Shown one piece after another: positions 5,577 to 11,372 of a stretch of 11,372 bases of DNA; position 1 is the first letter of the stretch, and each line of letters starts with the position of its first letter. A model generated the notes under the pieces. It was not told the DNA's origin and ran no database searches. It saw only the letters and a program-made list of their open reading frames with translations. Source of the DNA: Comamonadaceae bacterium (GTDB lineage: Bacteria; Pseudomonadota; Gammaproteobacteria; Burkholderiales; Burkholderiaceae_C); the NCBI GenBank assembly GCA_013298415.1, contig JAAFHN010000041.1, positions 1-11,372 on the forward strand. Direction: 5' to 3'. The position numbers were made by a program, and so were the translations under genes.

Positions 5577-6651
5577 GTTCAGTTTTTTCAAGCGCAAGCC
5601 AACAGAGGCCGCGCCCACCCAGTCTAGCCCAGCCCCAACAGAGCCGCGCAGCGCAGGCATGGCGCTCTTTGCGCCCGCGCCCACGCCGACACCCCCGGCA
5701 CCAGCCCCTGCCCCGCTCGCCCCCCCAGAGGCAGCCGCCGCGCCGCCTGAGGAGCGCACCGGCTGGCTGCACAAGCTGAAAGCGGGCTTGAGCAAAACCG
5801 GCAAAAGCATCGCCACGCTCTTTACCGGCACGCAGATCGACGACGCGCTCTACGAAGAACTCGAAGCCGCGCTGCTGATGGCCGATGCCGGCACCAAGGC
5901 CACAGAGCACATCTTGGCCGACTTGAAGGCCCGCGTGAAAGAAGCCAAGGCCACCGAGCCGCAGGCCGTGCGCGCGCTCCTGATCGATGCAGTCGCAGCG
6001 CTGCTGAAGCCCCTGGAAAAGCCACTCGTGATCGGCCAAGCCAAGCCCACGGTGCTCATGGTGGCGGGCGTGAACGGTGCGGGCAAAACCACCAGCATCG
6101 GCAAACTCACGCAGCATTTGGTGAAAGCCAACGCCAGCGTGTTGCTGGCCGCAGCCGACACGTTTCGCGCCGCCGCCAAGGATCAACTCAAGGTTTGGGC
6201 CGATCGCAACACGGTAGACATCGTGAGCCAAGACGGCGCAGACCCAGCAGCCGTGAGCTTTGATGCCGTGAGTGCAGGCACCGCGCGCGGCAAAGATGTG
6301 GTGCTGATCGACACCGCAGGCCGTTTGCCCACGCAGCTTCACCTGATGGACGAGCTGAAAAAAATCAAACGCGTGATCGGCAAGGCCGATGCAACAGCGC
6401 CCCACGAAGTGATTTTGGTGATCGACGGCAACACCGGCCAAAACGCGCTCAACCAAACTAAAGCATTCGACGACGCGCTGCAACTCACGGGCCTCATCAT
6501 CACCAAGCTCGACGGCACGGCCAAAGGCGGCGTGCTCTGCGCGATTGCCAAAGAGCGCGCCGTGCCGGTGTACTTCATCGGCATCGGCGAGCGGCTAGAA
6601 GATCTGCAAACCTTCAACGCGCGGGAGTTTGCGCAGGCTTTGGTGGGGTGA
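5575..6651 (+). CDS. ftsY: Signal recognition particle receptor FtsY
   Basis: FtsY is the membrane-associated SRP GTPase that docks ribosome-nascent chain complexes to the translocon. The 358-residue product starts with MFSFFKRK, a hydrophobic/basic membrane-targeting start. A Pro/Ala-rich linker follows (about 9-60), much shorter than the acidic A domain of E. coli FtsY. The helical N domain is at about 64-150. The G domain holds G1 GVNGAGKTT (165-173), DTFRAAAKDQL (195-205), G3 DTAGR (246-250) and G4 TKLD (310-313), and it ends with GIGERLEDLQTFNAREF. The ATG at 5575 has GGGTGG a few bases upstream. The frame is open back to 4960, but that extension only mirrors rsmD. ftsY is divergent from rsmD with a 2-bp overlap of start codons. 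Confidence 0.96.
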   Translation: MFSFFKRKPTEAAPTQSSPAPTEPRSAGMALFAPAPTPTPPAPAPAPLAPPEAAAAPPEERTGWLHKLKAGLSKTGKSIATLFTGTQIDDALYEELEAALLMADAGTKATEHILADLKARVKEAKATEPQAVRALLIDAVAALLKPLEKPLVIGQAKPTVLMVAGVNGAGKTTSIGKLTQHLVKANASVLLAAADTFRAAAKDQLKVWADRNTVDIVSQDGADPAAVSFDAVSAGTARGKDVVLIDTAGRLPTQLHLMDELKKIKRVIGKADATAPHEVILVIDGNTGQNALNQTKAFDDALQLTGLIITKLDGTAKGGVLCAIAKERAVPVYFIGIGERLEDLQTFNAREFAQALVG

Positions 6652-6672
6652 TGGGTTTGGGGGCGTGGATCC

Positions 6673-6758
6673 GTTTCACGGGAGGTCCGGCGACAAGGAG
6701 GGAGAAGAAAAGATCCAATTTTTTCTTTCTGCTCGGGGTCTCCCTGTCTCCTGTGAAC
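6673..6758. repeat. Large imperfect palindrome between ftsY and the phosphatidyltransferase gene
   Basis: The two arms of about 39 bases run inward from GTTTCACGGGAG on the left and from GTGAAC (6753-6758 end) on the right. I count roughly 25 of 38 positions pairing by hand. The core is a perfect 7-bp inverted repeat, AAGAAAA / TTTTCTT at 6705-6727, around a 9-nt loop. It may end ftsY transcription, or be a decayed small mobile or repetitive element. The 120-bp gap 6652-6771 holds nothing else apart from a weak AGGA 11 nt before the next gene. Confidence 0.4.
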
Positions 6759-6771
6759 AGGACTGCTGCAG

Positions 6772-7389
6772 ATGCTTGACCGCTACACCACCGCTTTGAT
6801 CAAGCCCTCTGTGGATGCCCTGGCTCGGGCTTTGCATGGGCTGGGAGTCGGTGCAAATGCCTTGACCTTGATCGGTTTTGGATTGGGTCTTGGCGCGGCG
6901 GTGGCGATTGTGTTTTCGGCGGAGTCCGGGCCGATGTGGTTGGCCTTGGCGCTCTTGCTGGCCTCCCGAGTGCTCGATGCACTCGATGGCGCAGTGGCGC
7001 GACTCACAGCGCCCACCGACGCAGGTGGCTACCTCGACATCACGCTGGATTTCCTCTTCTACGCCAGCATCCCGCTTGCTTTCGCAGTCCACAACCCCGG
7101 GCAAAACGCCCTGCCCGCCGCAGTGCTGCTGGCCGCCTTCATCGGCACCGGCTCCAGCTTCCTCGCCTTCGCGGCGCTTGCCGCCAAGCGCGGCTTGAGC
7201 AGCATCGCCTACCCCAACAAGTCGCTCTACTTCCTAGGCGGCTTGACGGAGGCCACCGAAACCCTCATCGCCTTCAGTCTGATGTGCCTGTGGCCGCAGC
7301 ACTTCGCCTGGATTGCGTACGCCTTCGCCGCGATGTGCGCGGTGACGATTGTCACAAGGGTGATGGGCGGGTACTTCAGCCTGCGCTAA
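6772..7389 (+). CDS. CDP-alcohol phosphatidyltransferase family protein
   Basis: This 205-residue integral membrane enzyme belongs to the family that joins a CDP-linked lipid (or CDP-alcohol) to an alcohol, as in phosphatidylglycerophosphate, phosphatidylserine or phosphatidylinositol-phosphate synthesis. The signature D69-x2-D72-G73-x2-A76-R77-x7-G85-x3-D89-x3-D93 is present, with all four metal-binding aspartates. The AR-to-G gap is 7 residues where the pattern I know has 8 or 9. Hydrophobic helices are visible at about 30-50, 55-70, 92-105, 113-136 and 155-200. The length fits the family. The acceptor alcohol cannot be told from sequence, and no neighbour is a lipid enzyme of a known pathway. 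It is monocistronic as seen here. Confidence 0.88.
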   Translation: MLDRYTTALIKPSVDALARALHGLGVGANALTLIGFGLGLGAAVAIVFSAESGPMWLALALLLASRVLDALDGAVARLTAPTDAGGYLDITLDFLFYASIPLAFAVHNPGQNALPAAVLLAAFIGTGSSFLAFAALAAKRGLSSIAYPNKSLYFLGGLTEATETLIAFSLMCLWPQHFAWIAYAFAAMCAVTIVTRVMGGYFSLR

Positions 7390-7413
7390 ATGACCCTCTC
7401 CAGACCCTTGCGC

Positions 7414-7434
7414 TGCAGCGGGCAATTCGCTGCA
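7414..7434 (+). terminator. Hairpin downstream of the phosphatidyltransferase gene
   Basis: A perfect 7-bp inverted repeat (TGCAGCG, loop GGCAATT, CGCTGCA) starts 25 bp after the stop codon. A 10-bp palindrome, CGCTGCAGCG (7411-7420), overlaps its left arm. No T-tract follows, so it is at best a weak terminator or a 3'-end stabiliser. I see no gene in the remaining spacer up to 7555. Confidence 0.35.
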
Positions 7435-7555
7435 CGCCGAAGTGCGCCAATCGTTGGCCTATTCCCGCGGCATATCGCCTCTGGTTTCTGCAGGGGCGCT
7501 ACTTAAATCTCAGCAGCAAACACCCATTTCACCTGGACAAAGTGCAAACAAGAAG

Positions 7556-7589
7556 CAAAAAAGAGCCCGCCAACAACGTGTCGGCGGGC
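7556..7589 (-). terminator. Intrinsic terminator of the fadD-symporter transcript
   Basis: On the minus strand GCCCGCC, an 11-nt loop and GGCGGGC form a strong 7-bp GC stem (7565-7589), followed by TCTTTTTTGC (T-run at 7557-7562). It lies 24 bp after the symporter stop codon, as expected for a rho-independent terminator. Confidence 0.9.
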
Positions 7590-7613
7590 CTTGGTGCGGC
7601 TCTGAGCGTGCGA

Positions 7614-8516
7614 CTACGCCGCAGCAGCGCCAATCTTGGCTTGATCGCGAGCGATTTCTTCTCTGGTGGTGATCTTGCGGAACCAGATCGTGACGAGGCT
7701 TGAGGTGACCACGATGAAGAGCGAGTACAGCACAGGGATCAAAAGCACTTCTTGCTGCTGGCTGCCAGTGAAGCTGAGCGTGACGATCAACACGGCGAGC
7801 GGGCCGTTTTGAATGCCCGTTTCCAGCGCAATGGTGCGCGAGCGGCGGGGGTCTTGCTTCAAGCCCCGGCTCAAAAAGTAGCCGAGCAAAAAGCCGCAGA
7901 GGCCAAGGCCAATGGAGCCGGCGTACACGGGGAATCCGGTGGACAGCAGCAGCTGGTAGTTGCGTGGCACCCAGGAGCCGATGAGAAAGAGGATCACGAG
8001 CACGCCGAGCACGCCACCGATCATCTCGATCACAGCACCCACGTTCGCGTTCCACTTGCGCAGTGCAATACCCAGCACGGTGGGCACCAGCAGCACAAAG
8101 AGCACCTGGATCACATTGCCTGGCGGAATTTTCCAATTGCCTTCGATCCCTTGCGAGTAAAGCGCGAGCATCAGCGGCACCATCACGATGGCAACCAGCG
8201 TGGAACCCATGGTCATCAAGATCGATAGGCTGAGCGTGCCTTTGCTGAAGTAAGTGAAGATGTTGCTGGTGGTGCCGCCGGGCATGCAGCCCATGAGGAT
8301 CAGGCCAATGGCATAGGCGGGCGGCAACGCAAGCGCTTTAGCGAGCAAAAAGGCCAGCAGCGGCATGATGCCGTATTGGCAGATCAAGCCCACGATCACG
8401 CCCACGGGCTTTCGCAGGGCAATCGCAAAATCCTTGAAGGTGAGGCTTGCGCCCATGCCCAGCATGATGACCATCATCATCACGCCGAGCAGCTTGGTTT
8501 CGAGTTCACTGAGCAT
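7614..8516 (-). CDS. Bile acid:sodium symporter family (BASS) transporter
   Basis: This 300-residue membrane protein has about nine or ten hydrophobic segments across its length. Family landmarks are GMGASLTFKDF (20-30), GCMPGGTTSNIFTYFSKG (76-93), which corresponds to the first crossed-helix/Na+ site region, and ETGIQNGPLAV (232-242), which corresponds to the second. Bacterial members carry organic anions with sodium; the natural substrate (bile acid, pantoate, keto acid or other) cannot be inferred. AAGGA lies 9 nt before the ATG. The gene starts 46 bp after fadD on the same strand and ends at an intrinsic terminator, so the two are probably co-transcribed. That might point to an organic-acid substrate, but this is speculation. 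Confidence 0.92.
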   Translation of the reverse strand: MLSELETKLLGVMMMVIMLGMGASLTFKDFAIALRKPVGVIVGLICQYGIMPLLAFLLAKALALPPAYAIGLILMGCMPGGTTSNIFTYFSKGTLSLSILMTMGSTLVAIVMVPLMLALYSQGIEGNWKIPPGNVIQVLFVLLVPTVLGIALRKWNANVGAVIEMIGGVLGVLVILFLIGSWVPRNYQLLLSTGFPVYAGSIGLGLCGFLLGYFLSRGLKQDPRRSRTIALETGIQNGPLAVLIVTLSFTGSQQQEVLLIPVLYSLFIVVTSSLVTIWFRKITTREEIARDQAKIGAAAA

Positions 8517-8562
8517 GGGGGGTCGTCCTTAGGCGTTGTCAGTTATTGGTTTTTTGTGGAAA

Positions 8563-10305
8563 TCAAACGGCTTTGCCGAGCTTGGCTTTTTCTGCTTGGC
8601 GCAAGTCTTTGCGCAAGATTTTTCCAATCGGGGTTTTGGGCAACTCGGCTCGGAAGTGAATCTTGGCCGGGCACTTGTAAGCGGTGAGCAGGCCTTTGCA
8701 ATGGGCAAGCAGTTCTTGCTCGGTCAGCGTGTCATCGCGCTTGACCACATAGGCGTGTACGGCCTCGCCAGTCTTGGCATCGGGTAAGCCAATCACCGCT
8801 GCTTCCATCACTTTGTCGTGGCGCGAGATCACGTCTTCAATTTCGTTGGGGTACACGTTGAAGCCGCTCACCAAGATCATGTCTTTCTTGCGATCAACGA
8901 TCTTGAAAGTGCCTTTCTGATCCATCACGGCCACATCGCCTGTGTAGAGCCAGCCTTCTTTCAGCACCTCGGCTGTGGCTTCAGGCCGCTGCCAATAGCC
9001 CTGCATCACCTGCGGGCCGCGCACAATGATCTCGCCTGGCGAGCCAATTGCCACGTCGTAGCCTTGGTCGTCTACTAAGCGCACTTCGGTGTTGGGCGCG
9101 GGAATGCCGATGGTGCCCGCTTCGCGCTTGGTGTTCAGCGGCTGAAAGCACACGACAGGGCTGGTTTCGGTCAGGCCATAGCCTTCGACCAAGGGTGCGC
9201 CGGTCACTTTCTCCCAACGCTCCACCACCGCGTGGTGCATGGCGGCACCGCCGCCGCCCGCCGCCTTGAGGTGCTTGGGCGGGTAGGCCGTGAACCACTC
9301 TTCGCCCAACAAGGCGTTGTAGAGCGTATTCACACCCGTGATCCAAGTGATTTTGTAGTTCTCGATGGCGCGTTGCAGGTCCTGGATGGGCCTCGGGCTG
9401 GGCACCAAAATGTTTCGCGCACCAGCATCGAACATGCAGAAGAAATTCACCGTGAACGCGAAGATGTGATACAGCGGCAGCGCGGTCAACACCACCTCTT
9501 TGCCTTCTTCGATGTGGCTTGCGCTCATGGCGCGCATTTGCGCCATGTTCCACAGCAAGTTGCCATGGGTCAGCATCGCGCCTTTGGCCACGCCGGTGGT
9601 GCCACCTGTGTACTGGAGCAAGGCCAGGTGATCGTGCGTGCAGTCTTTCGCAAACGTGAGCGCGCGTGAGCTAACCGACCCGGTGCTGCGAGCCTGAGCA
9701 AGCGCCACCGGAAGGCTCGTAGCGCTCAATCCGTGCGCCGGAATCAGCCGGTTCCAGTACTTCATCACGCCGTAAACGATCTGACTCACGACTGCCGGGA
9801 AGAACTCGTTCATACGCGTCAAGACCACGTGTTTCAGAGCTGGGCACTTGGCCTGGGCTTCTTGGAGCTTGTCGGCAAACATGTCCACCACCACAGCCAG
9901 CTTTGCGCCGCTGTCATTGAATTGGTGAACCATTTCGCTCGGGGTGTAGAGCGGGTTGGTGTTCACAGCTACACAGCCCGCCTTCAACACGCCCAGCACA
10001 ACGATGGGGTAGCTCAGGCAGTTCGGCATTTGCACCGCCACGCGGTCGCCTGCTTGCAGCTTGAGCACATCACGCAGGTACACAGCAAACGCATCGCTCA
10101 TCTCGCCCACCTGGGCGTAGCTCAGCGATCCATACATGCCGTTGGGCATCACGGTCGTGAACGCAGTTTGCTCAGCAAATTTGTCGCAAGCTGCGCGCAA
10201 CATAGCCGGTACGTGCGGGTGCTCCGGTTTGCGCACCTCTGAGGCGATGTGTTTGCCGTATTGTTCGACCCAAGGTTTGAGGTCGTAAGGGGATGCTTTG
10301 TTCAT
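8563..10305 (-). CDS. fadD: Long-chain fatty acid--CoA ligase
   Basis: The enzyme activates fatty acids to acyl-CoA via an acyl-AMP intermediate, feeding beta-oxidation or lipid synthesis. The 580-residue product is of usual length. Adenylate-forming motifs are in order: YTGGTTGVAKG (232-242, phosphate-binding loop), LPLYHIFAF (276-284), YGLTETSP (376-383), YTGD (454-457), DRKKDMILVSGFNVYPNE (471-488, hinge and linker) and TPIGKILRK with catalytic Lys562. The ATG at 10305 (MNKASPYDLKPW) has TGGAG upstream. An in-frame start at 10350 would add 15 residues unlike the family. It shares a 209-bp divergent intergenic region with valS and precedes the transporter gene by 46 bp. Chain-length preference is not readable. 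Confidence 0.94.
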   Translation of the reverse strand: MNKASPYDLKPWVEQYGKHIASEVRKPEHPHVPAMLRAACDKFAEQTAFTTVMPNGMYGSLSYAQVGEMSDAFAVYLRDVLKLQAGDRVAVQMPNCLSYPIVVLGVLKAGCVAVNTNPLYTPSEMVHQFNDSGAKLAVVVDMFADKLQEAQAKCPALKHVVLTRMNEFFPAVVSQIVYGVMKYWNRLIPAHGLSATSLPVALAQARSTGSVSSRALTFAKDCTHDHLALLQYTGGTTGVAKGAMLTHGNLLWNMAQMRAMSASHIEEGKEVVLTALPLYHIFAFTVNFFCMFDAGARNILVPSPRPIQDLQRAIENYKITWITGVNTLYNALLGEEWFTAYPPKHLKAAGGGGAAMHHAVVERWEKVTGAPLVEGYGLTETSPVVCFQPLNTKREAGTIGIPAPNTEVRLVDDQGYDVAIGSPGEIIVRGPQVMQGYWQRPEATAEVLKEGWLYTGDVAVMDQKGTFKIVDRKKDMILVSGFNVYPNEIEDVISRHDKVMEAAVIGLPDAKTGEAVHAYVVKRDDTLTEQELLAHCKGLLTAYKCPAKIHFRAELPKTPIGKILRKDLRQAEKAKLGKAV

Positions 10306-10422
10306 AGCGAGGCTCCAGCTGCGAGGCGTGGAGTATCTGCAGCGCGACAAAAGTGCATAGCCTCTTTTTTGCTAGGGCTTAGCGCCTGTGTGGCTGCCCG
10401 GCATTTCACCCTCAACGGAGCC

Positions 10423-10452
10423 TCGGTTTTGCGCGCTGGGTCCACCTAAAAT
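10423..10452 (+). promoter_or_regulatory. Candidate valS promoter
   Basis: TAAAAT at 10447-10452 is a good -10 box (5 of 6 to TATAAT) lying 62 nt before the valS ATG. TCGGTT (10423-10428), 18 bp upstream, is only a weak -35. The leader to the ATG contains a short GGGCA / TGCCC pairing (10467-10471 with 10488-10492) but no T-box-like structure. Elsewhere in the fadD-valS gap (10306-10514) I see no gene. Confidence 0.35.
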
Positions 10453-10514
10453 CAGGGTTCCTACTAGGGCAAACCTATCCTGGCATCTGCCCCTCAGAAA
10501 ACCAGCCTTCTTCC

Positions 10515-11372
10515 ATGAGCAGCTCCGAACTCGCCAAGTCTTTCGACCCCGCAACCCTAGAAGCCCGCTGGCGTGACGTGTGGGAGCAGCTTGGCGTGGG
10601 TCTTGCGGGAAGCCGGGGCACCGGGCAGGCCGATCCCGCGGCCAGCGCCTTCACCATCCAGCTGCCGCCGCCCAACGTGACCGGCACGCTGCACATGGGA
10701 CACGGTTTCAACCAAACCATCATGGATGCATGGACGCGCCACGCACGGATGAGCGGCCAAAACACGCTGTGGCTGCCCGGGGTGGACCACGCAGGCATCG
10801 CCACGCAGATCGTGGTGGAGCGCAATCTGGAAAAAGAAGGCATCAAACGCCTTGAGCTCGGTCGCGAAAAGTTTCTGGAAAAAACCTGGGAATGGAAAGA
10901 GTTTTCTGGCGGCACGATCACGCAGCAAATGCGCAAGCTGGGCGCCAGCGTGGACTGGAGCAAGGAGTACTTCACGCTCGATGAAAACCTGAGCAAAGTG
11001 GTGACCGAAACCTTCGTGCGCCTGCATGAAGACGGCCTCATTTATCGAGGCAAGCGCCTTGTGAATTGGGAGCCCAAGCTGAAAACCGCCGTGAGCGACT
11101 TGGAAGTGGTGAGCGACGAGGAAGACGGCCACCTCTGGCACATCCTCTATCCCTTTGTGAATGGGCCAATCCAGAGCGCGGCAGGAGAGCTCAAGGGCCT
11201 CACGGTGGCCACCACGCGGCCTGAGACCATGCTGGGCGACGTGGCGGTAATGGTTCACCCAGAAGACCCGCGCTACCAAGCACTCGTTGGCCAGCAAGTG
11301 AAGTTGCCGCTGTGTGATCGCACGATTCCCATCATTGCCGACGACTACGTGGATCGCGAATTCGGCACCGGC
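10515..11372 (+). CDS. valS: Valyl-tRNA synthetase, N-terminal part
   Basis: This is the first 286 codons of a class I aminoacyl-tRNA synthetase that charges tRNA-Val; the right edge cuts the gene at a codon boundary. It opens with FDPATLEARWRDVWEQ. The class I signature is PPPNVTGTLHMGHG (51-64, HIGH variant HMGH at 60-63), followed by LPGVDHAGIATQIVVE (87-102). The valine-specific NWEPKLKTAVSDLEV (184-198) follows, and the CP1 editing domain begins with TTRPETMLGD (233-242), the threonine-rich peptide of the editing site. The ATG at 10515 gives MSSSELAKSF. It is divergent from fadD. The KMSKS loop and C-terminal coiled coil lie outside the window. Confidence 0.96.
   Translation, partial: MSSSELAKSFDPATLEARWRDVWEQLGVGLAGSRGTGQADPAASAFTIQLPPPNVTGTLHMGHGFNQTIMDAWTRHARMSGQNTLWLPGVDHAGIATQIVVERNLEKEGIKRLELGREKFLEKTWEWKEFSGGTITQQMRKLGASVDWSKEYFTLDENLSKVVTETFVRLHEDGLIYRGKRLVNWEPKLKTAVSDLEVVSDEEDGHLWHILYPFVNGPIQSAAGELKGLTVATTRPETMLGDVAVMVHPEDPRYQALVGQQVKLPLCDRTIPIIADDYVDREFGTG

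Noticed and set aside
5577..5831. Apparent 85-codon N-terminal extension of rsmD
   Set aside because: It is antisense to the ftsY Pro/Ala linker and is Gly/Ala-rich without family similarity.
5509..6483. Minus-strand open frame of 324 codons
   Set aside because: It is antisense to ftsY, with His/Gly/Cys/Arg-rich shadow composition.
7442..7672. Possible small gene of 76 codons in the phosphatidyltransferase-symporter gap
   Set aside because: It runs through the intrinsic terminator into the antisense of the symporter and has no ribosome binding site or coding character.
6936..7703. Plus-strand open frame of 255 codons running across three units
   Set aside because: It overlaps the phosphatidyltransferase in another frame, crosses a terminator and enters the symporter gene antisense.
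10453..10514. T-box or other amino-acid-responsive leader for valS
   Set aside because: The leader is too short and lacks a T-box sequence or specifier loop; T-boxes are also not expected in this group.
10475..11297. Minus-strand open frames of 188 and 246 codons
   Set aside because: Both are antisense to valS and show no domain.

Overview
The window reads as chromosomal DNA of a betaproteobacterium of order Burkholderiales, most likely Comamonadaceae or a close relative. This rests on high G+C with G/C-rich third codon positions, a CzcI-like protein heading a czc-type operon, and an rsmD-coaD-ferredoxin cluster divergent from ftsY. The placement comes from protein character and gene order only. 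All genes are protein-coding; I found no rRNA, tRNA, CRISPR array, transposase or phage gene.

Region 1 (1-4059, minus strand) is a heavy-metal export operon read right to left: a small His/Cys-rich secreted protein (CzcI-like), an outer-membrane TolC-type factor (CzcC-like), a periplasmic adaptor (CzcB-like) and the start of an inner-membrane RND pump (CzcA-like, cut by the left edge). The last three are 10-11 bp apart and would form a tripartite pump moving divalent or monovalent metal ions across the envelope. The adaptor is unusual: it has an extra N-terminal domain, an internal transmembrane segment and a second signal-peptide-like stretch, and both predicted mature ends start with the same GPGHDHGD motif. 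Three hairpins lie between czcI and czcC.

Region 2 (4060-6651) is housekeeping. On the minus strand rsmD (16S rRNA m2G966 methylase), coaD (coenzyme A synthesis) and a 2[4Fe-4S] ferredoxin form a compact operon. ftsY, the SRP receptor, runs on the plus strand. The start codons of rsmD and ftsY share one CATG palindrome, so each gene's upstream region lies in the other's coding sequence.

Region 3 (6652-8562) holds a plus-strand CDP-alcohol phosphatidyltransferase preceded by a large imperfect palindrome, and a minus-strand bile acid:sodium symporter-family transporter ending at a clear intrinsic terminator (7556-7589).

Region 4 (8563-11372) holds fadD (long-chain acyl-CoA ligase, minus, probably co-transcribed with the transporter) and, divergently, the first 286 codons of valS (valyl-tRNA synthetase, plus, cut by the right edge).

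I see no clearly new system. The best candidates for something undescribed are the double-headed adaptor with its divergent pump, and the hairpin-rich czcI-czcC spacer.
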